Part shown: positions 11,151 to 22,689 of the stretch, in pieces | Layout of the letters: each line of letters opens with the position of its first letter | Position numbering within the stretch: the first letter of the stretch is position 1 | Assembly: GCF_034190915.1 (NCBI RefSeq) | Contig: NW_026947490.1 | Span: 68,685,494 to 68,749,493, forward strand | Reading direction: 5' to 3' | Origin: Cavia porcellus | Taxonomy: Eukaryota; Chordata; Mammalia; Rodentia; Caviidae | DNA: 64,000 nucleotides | Made by a program: the position numbers and the translations under genes | Notes under the pieces: generated by a model | What the model was told of the DNA's origin: nothing | Databases searched by the model: none | Seen by the model: the letters and a program-made list of their open reading frames with translations, nothing else

Positions 11151-12814
11151 CCTGCGCCAGACCTTTTGCCACCAAATGTGCCTGGTTGCCTGCTCTAGGC
11201 CAGTCCAAGATCTTTCATTCAGACAGGGTTAACACATATACGGGGACAAGAAGGAGAAAATCCATGGTAAAGGCACTGTGTATGAGGATATTCAGGAAGT
11301 GGCCTCTCTACAGGTACCAGGCCTTGGTCAAGACTGTACTCCAGAGCCAGGCTCATCACCCACTCAGCCAACTGTCTTGTTTCCTAACAAGATATAGTAG
11401 CAATTGTGATCCATCTTTCCTTCCAGAAAGGCCCAGTAATCTCCAGGCAGATCCTCTAATAAAATGAGTAATCACCTCTGCTTCAGCCTTGAGAAGTCTT
11501 CAACAGCTCAGCAGATTGACTAAAGGCGTGAGCAATGGGGAAGCTAAACAATTCCCACACAGCCTTGTCCCTGGCTTCCAAAGAGACTCTCTTACCCCTA
11601 AAGTTAACTGGAGAGAAGCACAGTCTGAAAAGTTGTGGGAACCGTCCAGGATGAAAAAGCAAAATAAATGATAACACAGAAACTGAGAAACCAACAGAGC
11701 TCAGACTGCAGGTCTCAGATGAGCTCTGTAAATATATGGATGCAATGAAAGCTTATCTGAGAAGGCTGCTTGGGGGGCCATTTGGTAAAGGCAAGAATTT
11801 GGAATAAGATAGTCCAAGTAAAAGTGGGTATCAGCAGCCTCCCCCGGTGCCGGCTGCTCCTAGAGAGGCCTTACCAACGCACTATGGCGGGCCCCATCCG
11901 CCCCTTCCTGAGAACACGCAGCCTGTAGGCAGCTCTACTATTGAAGCCTGAGCGAGGACCAGGAAAAGTGGTTTCTCGGCGTCTGACATAACACCCAAGT
12001 ACATCTCCCAGAAAGGGCCACGAATGCCGAAATACAAGCAGCACTGCCTCTGAACACACACGAGCTCTGCCTTCGGAGGCGTGAGTGTGACTCAGGAAAC
12101 TCACATCACAGATTTGAAGGGATTGTCTAGCTGCCGTGTCCACAGAGTGTCACACTAGCTAAGCATTACTCGCAGTCCTCTTTCTCCTCCAAGCATGCTC
12201 CAGTCTCCAAACTCAGAGTTGGATTTATGTTAGAGCTAACTTTAATTCTGCAACATTTCAGTGTTAGATTGTTTCAGATCAGAATGGCTGCTGTCAAATT
12301 TTGCAACTGTTAAAAGAGCACAATTCAGATTGTCAAGAGTGAGCAGGTTGGTCACTGAATACATGTAAGGCCTGATGTTAAAAAATTATTTAAAGATCTA
12401 ATTATGGACTCATCCCCCCATATAGTCATGCATTCATATATTCATGGTAAGGATGAAAAAAAATTTGGAGAGAAAAATAAAACAACAAAACAAATACAAA
12501 AAATGCAAATTTTGTGGATTGTCTATGTGCATTGATAACCCAAACTATTGAGTGTTCAGGCCTATTTACTCCCTACCTCATAATTACAAAAATTGTTTTG
12601 ATTGTGTATAATGTTATCTTCTCTTATTTGTAACACACATTGTTTCCACGATTTTGTTTATTTTTTATATTTGCCTGTAGATCATTGAACCTGAGCTTGG
12701 GAATGCTCCCATATGCTTTGGAGTCAGATAAAATAGTGAATAATCTTGGGCTAGTGTCTTCCTCTCTGAGATGATAATAAGAACCAAAATAATGATCCTT
12801 CACTTAGACTTACA
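11151..12814. other. No gene recognised
   Basis: Mixed sequence, AT-rich from about 12360. The short frames at 11147-11467 (plus), 11483-11694 (both strands) and 11871-12143 (minus) have no domain. A weak MIR-like fragment may lie at 12730-12800. Confidence 0.5.
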
Positions 12815-13115
12815 ATTGAGGCAAACACTGGGCCAAAGGAATGAACACCTATCTTCTCAGCTCAACTTGACAACACTTTGATAAGCATACCATTTGTATT
12901 GCTCCTAATTTGCTGGTCAGGAAGTTGATATTTGGAGTAGCTAAGTAACTTGTCTGTGGTCTAAGAAAGACTGCTAAATAAAGAGGTAGTAACTAAATCC
13001 AACAGTTTATGCTATTTTACTTACTTAACTGCAAAACAGAAGCAAAAATATATAGCTCATATGGTTGTTGCAAAGATGCAATGAGATTACACATGTAATC
13101 AGTGTCACAGAGGCT
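12815..13115. repeat. Two adjoining MIR fragments in opposite orientations
   Basis: 12815-13005 reads as reverse MIR (CAGGAAGTTGATATTTGGAGTAGCTAAGTAACTTGTCTGTGGTC). 13010-13115 reads as forward MIR (GTTGTTGCAAAGATGCAATGAGATTACACATGTAA). Both are highly diverged. Confidence 0.6.
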
Positions 13116-13544
13116 AGGGCACACTAAGTCACTGAAACCGACCACCTTCCTAAGGTGGGTGCTAGTGTCCCAGTGTGTCCCACCATTCCGGAACTCTTCT
13201 GACAGGGTTTTAAAGAAGATTTGGCCTTGTAGCTAATGATGTTGGTAACTGGAATTTACATCAAGAAAAAACAGTGATAAATACTGTTTTCAGCTAGAGA
13301 CATTAACATGCTCAGCAGTAAAATGTAATTGTACTGATGACAAAATTCGTATGGTGCTGAAAGCACATGTGTGGAATCTGTGCTATGTGACTATGTGATG
13401 GTAATGTGGCCCCAGTTTCATTTCCTGAGTAGATGCTTTTTTCTCTACAAATTCCTTCTAAACTCAGGAGACAGATGTCTTCACTTTTGTGTTACCACAG
13501 ATCTGCACTAGATGGCAGTCAAGAGCAGAACCCTCATTTTAGGA

Positions 13545-13615
13545 GAGTTTAATACCCAGGCCCAGCACAGAGCCTGATATTAGAAGGTACACAGTAATTG
13601 TTTATTTAATGAAGG
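13545..13615 (+). repeat. MIR or L2 3'-end fragment
   Basis: CCCAGCACAGAGCCTGATATTAGAAGGTACACAGTAATTGTTTA corresponds to the shared end 'CAGTGCCTGGCACATAGTAGGTGCTCAATAAATG'. Confidence 0.6.
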
Positions 13616-14109
13616 AATACTTTTATTGTGCTGGTTTTGCATTCTTAATAATGTGACTTTCTGAAGCAGTGTACCACAGGCTCGATCATGGATGTCTGTA
13701 TTGCAAGTGCAGCAGAATTTCCATGTTAAAACAAGTAATATTGCTGCACAATGTGGTTATAGCAAGGGTGAGACTTAGAGCAGCCAGAGGGGCTCTCACA
13801 GACCCCCAGAGGGAACCTGCTCGGCAGAGGGCCCCAGCTCCTTGCTTGGTTTCCATATTTCTATCCTGGCTTTCGGCCCAAGTCTGCACAAAGTCTCCTG
13901 AGGGTTCAGAGCCTTGCTGGGACTCCAGGTGGTCCCTTCCAGCCAATTATATACTTGGGAGATGGAAACTGCACAGGTGAGAAGTATTAGCATGCACAGC
14001 CAGGCCCAGGTGAGCACTCTTTTTAGCTCAAATGGAATTCCTCAGAATTTTACTCAGGAGACAACTGACTGTCCCCATCTCCACCTGTCCCCTTCCCTGG
14101 TTTCTACCC

Positions 14110-14225
14110 CATGCTGTTGGTGAGACCATAAGCAAGTGAGTCAACTTCCCTGCCCACCTATAAGACAAGCATGAAAACACATCTTGGAATTATATAGGAG
14201 CAGCTTTAAAACATAGTAGGTATTA
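14110..14225 (+). repeat. MIR fragment
   Basis: Contains AGTGAGTCAACTTCCCTGCCCACCTATAAGACAAG and ends in AACATAGTAGGTATTAAAC, as in diverged forward MIR. It directly abuts the next LTR. Confidence 0.5.
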
Positions 14226-14230
14226 AACAC

Positions 14231-14657
14231 TATCTTAGTTACTTTTTTCACTGCTGAGACAAAATACCCAACACAAGCGAAAGGAGGAAAAGTTTACTTG
14301 AACTCACAGTTTGTAGAGGCTGCGTCCAAGATACGTTTCGATGAAAGAAGGCCAGAGCATAGGAGAAACAGTTCATGGTGTGGCAGGCACAAGGCAACAA
14401 GCAGCAAGCTGCAGCACCAAGCCTGCCTTTCTCTTTTATTTCATGCAGGTTACAAGTCTTTTGGGTGGTGCCATCCCACCCAGGGTGGGACTTCTATTAT
14501 CCACACCCAGAACTATGCTAATTCCAATCAGTGGACTCATTTAGTGTCACACACCCTTAATCCCAGCAGCACGCACCCTACATTTAGTCATCTCCAAAAA
14601 ACCCTACCCATGATCACAGGAGGCTTTGGGGGTACATCTAGATACAAACCATAATGA
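14231..14657 (-). repeat. Rodent MaLR LTR, reverse orientation
   Basis: Begins TATCTTAGTTACTTTTTTCACTGCTGAGACAAAATACCCAACAC and ends AGATACAAACCATAATGA. In the middle it has CATCCCACCCAGGGTGGGACTTCTATTATCCACAC. The copy at 42133-42550 shares the same layout and middle block, so both belong to one family. The open frames at 14298-14654 and 14341-14544 fall wholly within this LTR and are not genes. Confidence 0.75.
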
Positions 14658-16124
14658 GAACTGGTGGTAAGATTTAGTGCTGAAGATGCTAAGTAAATAT
14701 TAATCTCTTTGTTCTCCCCCCGCCCAGCACCAGCTGTCCATCTCAGGCATTTGCACTCATCTCATGGCTCGAGATTATGGCAACTGATTGGCAATCGATT
14801 AAAGGTTTTAAATTGGCCCCAAGGCACAGTAAACTCATCATATGGTGGTGCTGGAGTTTTTGTTCTGAACAAGTAAGGCTGGGAAGCACTCGTTTTGCAC
14901 ACATAGTAAAACACATAAAATAGCACACATGTGAAAGAATCTGCATTCCTAAAATATCAGAGCCAAAGCAACACAGCATGTGGACTGTTAGAATTCACCT
15001 CAGACATTATGGTGCTAATTTAAGATCAGAAACTGCCCTTACATATTTTGATTTTCAAAGCTTTGATATTCTCACTTCAGCTCTAGCTCTTCTTGGACTT
15101 AGGAAGTGGATTTGCACTTGGCTGGCTGAGAAAAGGAATCACAAATGCTCTGTAGACATTTCTTTCTCAGCCTCTCAAAGCGGACCAAGTCAATCAAACG
15201 GAAAAAGGATATTATAGCTTTGATTCTGCTCTTGCCCAACTATCTCTTAGGTCCAAAGCAAGAGAAGGCTCAGACCCCACTGTGTTCCTCAACAATACTG
15301 CCAAACATCTAAGATGAACAAGCCTGGGCAACTTGGCTTTTTGCCTTTACAAATTTTTGCTAAAATGGCCTAATTCATACCTATGCTTCTCTCTCTTAAG
15401 TACTGGTCTGAGAAACAAAGCATCAGCAAAAACAAAATGTTCACAGTGGAGACACACTACAGATAAAGGAAAACAAAATCTCTCCCCATTCCTGTGAATC
15501 TGCACTGTTAATAACACTCCAGAAATCAAGCAGCTGTGTTTCTAGCAAGAGCCAGAAGCACACCTGCCTCACGTGTTGGAGGTCACTTTTCTTTCTGCAA
15601 AAGGGTCTTTTGGAGTTCATCATCTTTCCCCAGTACGGGAATATGGAAAACCCTCTTTGTAAAGTAGGCCTAAACATTCACCTTTCAAAAGAGCTGTTTG
15701 GTTTGGATGCAGCAACCAAAGGAAGTGGTGAAGGGAATCCAAGTCCACACAGGGAAGCTTCCTAGTAGCAAATATCATTAAGTCAGGAATCTTGCTCCTT
15801 CCATTGGCAAAGCCCTGAGAGACTTGAAACCAAGGCATTCACCCGACCTCCTGTACAACTGTAGGAAAGGCCACCTCCATCCTTACAGAGTACATTTCAG
15901 GTTGCTCTTGGGGTCTGCACTGTTAGGATCATTCTTTCATAAAACTGCAAGACAGGCAAGTTGATCTTCTAAATTCACCTACCAGTGCCCCAATTTTTCT
16001 TCTAGCTGCCATTTTGTTCTCTAACAAGGTCTCCTGGTGCCCAGTCCTGCTCTCAGATGGCTTCAGCTGCTGTGGTACAGGTTGATCACGTTGTTTCCCT
16101 CTTTTGTGTTTCCTCAAGAGTGTG
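14658..16124. other. No gene recognised
   Basis: No family recognised. Several frames of 60-79 codons on both strands have no domain. Confidence 0.5.
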
Positions 16125-16295
16125 TATGTGTGCACGTGTGTGTGCGTGCGCTGATCCTATCATTGACATTACAGCTTCCTTACATCTCTGTACCAGTCTG
16201 CAAGATCTTGCAGGGAGAAAGTGCCACTTCCTTCCTCTTAAATCCCCTGGGCTTAGCATTGATTTGGCACTTAGTAGTTATTGAACACATTTTTT
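16125..16295 (+). repeat. GT-rich tract and probable L2 3' end
   Basis: A GTGTGTATGTGTGCACGTGTG tract runs to about 16151. It is followed by sequence ending in GGCACTTAGTAGTTATTGAACACA, which corresponds to the L2/MIR terminal block. Confidence 0.5.
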
Positions 16296-17343
16296 TAAAA
16301 ACAAATTTAATGAATTAAGATATTAGCTGATGGTGCCTTATGTTGATTTCCTCTGAGATATACTGGTATTTTAATAGACAATGACAAAGAACACAAAAAC
16401 TCCAGGATCCAAGAAGCAAGATGTCAGTCAGTGGGCGCAGATGCCCACCCAGCACCTTCTCAGACCTCATGCTGGCAGCCACCTCAGTTCGTACAAGCAC
16501 ATGGTTCTGCTTATAAAGATAGTCATACTTTCACTGGTGAGGGAATAAGGTGGGCTTCTGCCTCTGCCTCACCTTCCTCTCTTGCTGCTCACCTATAGCA
16601 AGCAGTACCAAGCTTCTGAAGAGTCACATCCCTGACCTTTGAGTTCCTTTTTGCACAGACCTGGCAAAGAAGAGGAATGATAAATTCCAGGATTGAGAGG
16701 TAAGACAATAATTCTTCAGTATCAGAAATGACAAAATAACTCACATCCAAAAAGCTCAAAAGTATCTTGGGACTAACCACATGAATTCTCTTTAGACTTG
16801 CATGAGAAGTGGGGGGTTATCCTTCACTTTGAAATCAACTTTCAGAGGAAGCAGATTCCCTAATTGAGATGACTTTTTATAGTGAAAAGACAAGAATGCA
16901 AGGTCCAGGCCCTAAGAAGAAGACTTACGCCAACCCAGCCCCTCACCAGCCACTCTATCTTCACCATTATTTTTCCCAAGAAATGTGAGTGTGACCTGGA
17001 CCATTTAAACAGGAGGTTCACAACAAAGCCCAGTCCACTTCCCAGAGGGAGGCTGCAATGTGCTCCAGGGTCTCCAGAGATAATTGCAAAATTTTACTGT
17101 AAAGTGAGCGTCTAGCTCATCTGGCAGATACTGATGTGGTTTGCCTGGAGTTGGTGCAAAGAGAAGAGGAGAGAGATTTGCTCAAATTAAACTGCAATTT
17201 ATCATACAAAAGGAAATTTACATTTTTCACAGTCTAATGACTTGTGTTAAGAGTATCCCAAAAGACTGGGAAGTGGGATCGTGGTGCGGAAGAAAGATGG
17301 TCTCACCTGGAGGCTGAGTCTTACAGGAGTTTAAGCAAGTTAC
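16296..17343. other. No gene recognised
   Basis: Mixed composition with frames under 78 codons and no domains. Confidence 0.5.
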
Positions 17344-18132
17344 TCAGCTGTTATGGTTCGATAACTAGTGGTCAACTTAATGCCAGCTGGATTACATCAG
17401 CATGCATTGAGAGAAGATGCTCCACCTGAGGAGGGTTGCCAGGATAAATAGGTGGAGAAGAAGAGAGGTGTTGGGAGGGATTGAGGCGTTATGGAGGCAT
17501 TGTTGGTTCTCCTACGAGTTGCTGTCTGAGCTGTTGGTTCTCCTGGAGAAGCTTTGGTCGTCACATCGAGCATTGCTTCCTGGCTCCGGAGGGGAAGATA
17601 TGTGCTGCCTGGTCTCCAGGGTGAACTCGTCACGCTGCTTCCTGGCACGTACCCAACTGTGCTTGTCGTTGGAGGAGCACAGGGCCTCTGTGTCACTGAG
17701 GACAGCTGTGGTGCCTTTCAGGACAGCCCCGCTCTTTGTTGTGAGTGTGACTTTTCAGCTCCAGTGTGGAACCCTCATCCCACTAGCACAGCTCCTTCAT
17801 CCTGCTGGCATAGACTTTCTGGCTTCCACCGCTGACCCTTGGGTCTTCCCAACACGAATCCGTAAAAGAGACTGGGGTGAGTCCTTGTGGGCCCTGGACT
17901 TCCAGTTGGACTCGTGGAAGTGTTGTCCTGAGCTCTGGGTTATTGTCTGGACTCATGTGGGACATTGCCGTGGGGTTTGGGCTCTTGACTGGATAATCTA
18001 TGTCGTTGGTGTTGCGGATGGATTTCCTGCATTCTCCGGTGTTAACTTCCGGTGACCATTATAAAAATATTATAAACTCCATGTCCTGACCTGAATTGTT
18101 CTCTGTGTACAACCCCTGACTACAACATCAGC
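17344..18132. mobile_element. Solo endogenous-retrovirus LTR with 5-bp target duplication
   Basis: The element spans 17349-18127. It begins TGTTATGG and ends CTACAACA, so it has the TG...CA termini of LTRs. It is flanked on both sides by TCAGC (17344-17348 and 18128-18132), a perfect 5-bp target duplication. Length is 779 bp with no internal retroviral genes, hence a solo LTR. The start (GTGGTCAACTTAATGCC) resembles rodent ERVL-MaLR-type LTR starts, but I cannot name the family. A TATAAAA lies at 18060-18066, near the 3' end. The 212-codon frame at 17417-18055 lies wholly inside and shows no retroviral or cellular domain. Confidence 0.75.
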
Positions 18133-19016
18133 CCACTTTTTAATTACAAATTTATTATTAATTTTTATCATGGTAAAAATACATAACGTAAGTTCTACTC
18201 TCTCAACAAATTTTAAGTGTTAGCAATATGGCTATTGTAGGTATAGATGCAATTCCTGGGTAAGGCAACTCTAGAACTTAAGCCTCCATAGCTGAAACTG
18301 ATGAGCAGCTCTCTGCTTCCCCCTCCACCCATGCCCTGGAAGCCACAGTTCTGCTCTGTTGCTATGAGTTTGGCTTTTTAGGTTTCTCGTGCTAGTGTAC
18401 AGCTGTATGTGTCCTTCAACATTTGACTTGCTTTGCTTACACGCTATCTTCCAGATTCAGCCATATTGTTGCATCCCATAGGACTTCATTCACTTTTCAG
18501 GGCTGAAGAATCTTTCATTGCATACATGGACATGTTTCCATTAGTCATTCACCTTTTGGTGGACATTTATGTTGTTTTTGTATCTTGACTCATTAATATC
18601 TCTCTATGAGCATGGGGGTTCACATATCACTTAAAGATTTTGATTTTAATTCTGTTGATCTTATATCTAGCAATGACATTACTGGGTTACATGCTATTTC
18701 TATTTCTAACTTTCGAGGACTTTCATCATTGTTCTTCATAACTGATGCATCATTTTCTGTTCCCACCAACAGGGCACAAAGTTCGAACTTCTCTACACCC
18801 TTGCCAATACTTTTCATTTTAATAACATCCGTCTTAATATTTCATTGAGGTTTTGACATTCATGTCCCTGATGATCAAGTTATATTGAGCATTTTCTCAG
18901 ATATCTATTGGCTGTTTCTACCTCTTCTTTGGAGAAATGTCTATTCAAGCCTTCTGTCCATTTTAACAGAGTTATGATTATATATCTGTTCAATTGTAGG
19001 AGCTTCTTATGTATTT
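18133..19016 (-). mobile_element. L1M 3' end, reverse orientation (3' segment of inverted L1)
   Basis: Begins with a T-rich stretch and TTATCATGGTAAAAATACATAACG, continues through AATCTTTCATTGCATACATGG, TCCCACCAACAGGGCACAAAG and TTTGGAGAAATGTCTATTCAAGCC, and reaches CAATTGTAGGAGCTTCTTATG. This is the reverse complement of an ancient L1 3' UTR and the end of its ORF2. The reverse transcriptase core is not included. It continues after the insert at 19580-19675. Confidence 0.85.
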
Positions 19017-19565
19017 ATTTTAAAGAGAATAAAACTAAGGAAAATAAAACAGAATAAAACCAATCAAAATAAACCAGTATAAGTTACACAGGACTCTAAA
19101 ACTTTATGAAATCAACAATAGTTACCATAATGACTTTTGTTGTCTTCAAAATAGCTGCAGATACCTTTGGACATAGTAAAAATCAAACAAAACAAAATAG
19201 AACAGAATAGAAACAATAAAAACAAAACAATGAATGCAATAAAGGACTTCAAACCAAGCCAATAGTAAATCCAAAATGGCTACCATAATATGTCTTGCTA
19301 TTTTTTAAATAGCTGCTTATGTCATCAGATTTAGCATAATCAAACAAAAGAGAATAAAACCCAACCCAACAAAACAGTGAAAATAATATTGTTTCCAGGC
19401 AGGGATTGCTTTCTGGTGAGGCCTTGTTTTCTCTCCCCACAGTCTGTGAATGGCACTGGCTCATGGGGAAATGCTTGGGTCTGGCTGTCCCCTCTCTAGA
19501 AGTGCTGGTTTCCAGATGGGGATCATCTGGTGAGGCCTGGTTCTCTCCTTCCGTAGTCCATGAAT
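19017..19565. mobile_element. Unclassified 549-bp insert in L1 with 14-bp target duplication
   Basis: CTTCTTATGTATTT (19003-19016) and CTTCTTGTGTATTT (19566-19579) flank the insert and differ at one base of 14. The uninterrupted L1 consensus has this sequence only once, so this is a target duplication. The insert is built of repeated parts. ACCATAAT...AATAGCTGC occurs at about 19123 and again at about 19282. A GGTGAGGCCTxGTTxTCTC block occurs near 19417 and near 19531. AAAAC/AATAAAAC words fill the left part. I do not recognise the family. Read on the minus strand, it ends in a weak A-rich tail. Confidence 0.7.
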
Positions 19566-19579
19566 CTTCTTGTGTATTT

Positions 19580-19675
19580 TGAATGTTAAACCCTTATCAG
19601 ATATATGGTTTGAAAATATTTTTAATCCTATTCTGAAGGCAAAGATGTTCTTTTTTCATTACTTTTAATAAGGAA
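19580..19675 (-). mobile_element. Continuation of L1M 3' segment, reverse orientation
   Basis: AATGTTAAACCCTTATCAGATATATGGTTTGAAAATATTTTTAATCC is the reverse complement of the L1 ORF2 region 'AAATATTTGCAAACCATATATCTGATAAGGG'. It continues directly from the L1 sequence that stops at 19016. Confidence 0.85.
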
Positions 19676-19679
19676 CTTA

Positions 19680-20690
19680 AGTCTACAGCACAGCAATTGA
19701 GCAAGAAAAGGAATTAATAGACATTCAAATCAAGAGGAAGTTAAATTATCTCCATTTATGGATGATATGATTACACACATTAATGTACAAAATCCTACAG
19801 ACTCCACAAAACACTTTAAAACTAATATATGAATACAGTATAGACTCAGAATCAAAGAAACAGTCACTTGTATACGTTAATGGTGAACTACCTCAAATAG
19901 ACAATTAAGAAAATAATCCCACTTTTAATCACAACATAAAGAATAAGGAATAAACTTAACTGAGATGAAAGACTTTACATTGAAAACTATAATTTATTGA
20001 TGAAAAAGCCTGAAGAGGATACAAATAAATACAAAGACACCTTGTGCTCATGGATTAGGAGGCTTTATGTTGTTAAAATGTCCATACTACTCAAAGGGAT
20101 CCACAGATTCAGTGTACTCCCTGTCACAATCCCAAAGGCATTTTACATAAATAAATAAATTCTAAAGGTAGTAAAGAATGGTAAAAGAGTCTGATGAGTC
20201 AAATCAATATTGAGAAAGCAGGGCAAAGGCAGGCACATCAAACTTCCTAATTTCAAAATCAGAGTAATCAAATTTATAACAATCAAGACACCGTGGCACT
20301 GGAATGAAACCAGCACAGAGATCCACACCATGGAATAGAAAATCCCAGAAATGAAGCAGCTCTGTACACACAGCTGATGCTCTTTAAAGGTGTCAATCAG
20401 GAAACGACAGTGTTTTAAATAACTGTTTTTTTAGAAAACTGAATACACACATGCAAGGGAATAAATAAAATCAGACTTTTATGTTATACCATATCTATAC
20501 CAAAAGAAAAATCAACCAAGTGTGATTAAAGATTCACAGGTGAATCCTGAGACTATGAAACTCCTGAAAGAAAACACAGGGCCAGCTTCATGACGATGAA
20601 TTGCACAGTGATTTCTTGGCTGTGACATCAAAAGCACAAGCAGCTAAAACCCAGCTGGATAGGCAGAACTGCGTCACACCAAAGCAAAGG
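19680..20690 (+). mobile_element. L1M ORF2 segment, forward (inverted 5' segment of the same L1)
   Basis: Reads as diverged L1 ORF2 in the plus direction: GCAAGAAAAGGAATTAATAGAC, GATGATATGATTACACACAT, TTGTTAAAATGTCCATACTACTCAAAG, AAAGCACAAGCAGC. It ends at the L1 position where the minus-strand piece (19675) takes up. The reading frame is broken by many stops, so it is inactive. Head-to-head order with adjoining L1 coordinates fits a 5' inversion formed at insertion. Confidence 0.8.
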
Positions 20691-20694
20691 CTCT

Positions 20695-20805
20695 CTCAAA
20701 CCAGGTTCCTCATCTATAAAAACGTGAGCAGTGGCAGCTGTCTCACAGGGAGGGGCTTCATTCCAAAGAATGTAAAGCAAATGAAAAGTGCTTGGCATAC
20801 AAGAA
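20695..20805 (+). repeat. MIR SINE fragment
   Basis: GGTTCCTCATCTATAAAAACGTGAG followed by AAATGAAAAGTGCTTGGCAT matches the second half of MIR. Confidence 0.7.
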
Positions 20806-21358
20806 TTTATAAAAAGAGTCTCTAAGGGAAATTGTTTGTCTTTCACTCCCCTGAAACTGACACTGTAGGAATGACTTTGTACACAAGAAGTCAGACACAG
20901 AAATAAAGTGAGAAAAGTCAACCTGCATTCATCATCCAGCTGTTCCTTCTTTAAAACTACAGAAAAGAAAGATTCACGTTAAACCAATGATCTTCTTACT
21001 ATTTTCATTTTATATCAAGAGATCAAGAAAAAATAATGTGGATTATCTATTGGACATAGACCTAAAATAATGGATATAATAAAATACTTCAAATTCATGC
21101 TAAATATTTTAATTATATTAATTTTTTTTACAAATGAAGAAACAAAGTAACAAGTAATCAGTATGAAAGGAATCAGTGTTTAGTTGATTGATATCTGATT
21201 AACTGACAGCATAGTTTTTTATCAGAAAGAATAAGCAAAAGAAAGATTTACATGTAGATATTCTGAGTCAGGGTCCGTATCTTCCTGCCATACTGCGATA
21301 TGTAAAGTGACTATCTGTCATTTTTTTTTTTTACTACTATTTTGGGAATTCAAGGTTG
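20806..21358. other. No gene recognised; AT-rich
   Basis: AT-rich sequence with a T-run at 21321-21332. No domain in any frame. Confidence 0.5.
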
Positions 21359-21563
21359 GCTTAATACGGTGATGGTGAACCTTTTAGAGACTGAGCGCCC
21401 AATGCAACCCAAAACCCACTTATTTATCACAAAGTGCCAACACCGCAACCCAACCTGAATATCCAGTGCTCACGGTTTCTGGTGCAGCTGTCTTGCACCC
21501 CGACAGAGGGCTGTGCACCTGCTGCCACATGCGTGTCATAATTTCACCACCACTGGCTCAATA
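21359..21563. mobile_element. hAT-like nonautonomous DNA transposon (MITE), 189 bp
   Basis: The element spans 21367-21555. Its left end, CGGTGATGGTGAACCTTTT, mirrors its right end, whose reverse complement begins CAGTGGTGGTGAAATTATG; the first 13 bases agree at 11 positions. GCTTAATA (21359-21366) and GCTCAATA (21556-21563) flank it and differ at one base. An 8-bp target duplication is diagnostic of the hAT superfamily. It is too short to encode a transposase. The 5' part (GAGACTGAGCGCCCAATGC, then AACCCAAAACCCACTTATTT) resembles from memory a short hAT family found patchily in lizards and some mammals. Confidence 0.85.
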
Positions 21564-22689
21564 GAGTAGTGTAATCCTCTTAATTAATAGCTTAAAAGCA
21601 ACAAATACCACTTGATTATCTCTGTGGATGTAAAACAGTAATAATTCAACAAAATATAGCACCTATTCCTGATTTTAAAAAAACTTACCAAATTAAGAGG
21701 AGAGAATTTCATCTCTCTCAGAATAAATGAAATGCCACTACACAAAAAGAACATACTTGATGATAGAAAGAAGGTGAAAAACATTCCAGGTAAGAACAGG
21801 AACAAACCAAGAATTTCCACTAACCTACTTTTTACTGAGGCTTTACTAAGACAAAACATACCCATATGAATTAGAATTTTAAAAAGTCATCATTGACCAG
21901 TGATATAGAGCTCAAAAGAATGATATAAAACTCAAAAGATGACTGCCAATGTCAGCTTAAAAAGATCAATTTATTGAATTTAATGGTTTTAAAGTGTCAA
22001 TTTTTAAAGCTACCATTACAACAGCTACAGATGTTTATTTAGAATATTTATTTAGAATAAAATCTAAATACATGTGTTTTGTGAAGAAAAAGAGGAAAAT
22101 TTTAATGAAAAGCTTCATTAAAATAAATAAATGGATACCTAAATAACCATAGATAAGCACTGCACAGTAAAAATATTAATTTTCATAAAATGATGTAGGT
22201 ATCGAGTTCAAAACCCCTGAAAATCCACAAAAGGGAAAGAGTAGTAGCTTATGGCAAGGCTCTGGGCTAGCACATGAGAGCCTAGGCTGGATCCCCCCTC
22301 ACCACACACACGGGGAATCTCGAAAGAAACACTTGCATGGAACTGGATGAGCTGATTCGTCGGCCTGTGAGACACAGGTGGGAGGAGGCCCTGTGTGGCA
22401 GGCAGTGTACTTTCCCAAAGCCATGGCAGGGTGTTGGTTAGACACTGCTGCATGTACATAGCCAGGCACGGAAGGCAATCAGCGCTAGAAAATTTTCTCC
22501 TTGCTTCCATGGAAATCTATTTCCACAGATGGGCACTGTCTGTGGAGACCAGTGGAGAAGAACAGACAATCCAATGGATACTGCAGGGGTCTCATTCCTA
22601 TGAAAAATAAACTGCCTCTCTTTTTCATGTACTACACGGAAATCAGTGCCAAGTGGATTTTAGCAAGCTCAACAGAGAAAATAAGCAAA
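21564..22689. other. No gene recognised; AT-rich with a possible ID-like relic
   Basis: AT-rich to about 22200. GTAGCTTATGGCAAGGCTCTGGGCTAGCACATG...GGCTGGATCCCCCC at 22225-22300 weakly resembles a decayed tRNA-derived ID SINE. No coding domain. Confidence 0.4.

Noticed and set aside
17417..18055. 212-codon open frame, the longest in the window
   Set aside because: It lies wholly within the solo LTR, has no recognisable domain, and overlaps an opposite-strand frame. LTRs often carry chance frames.
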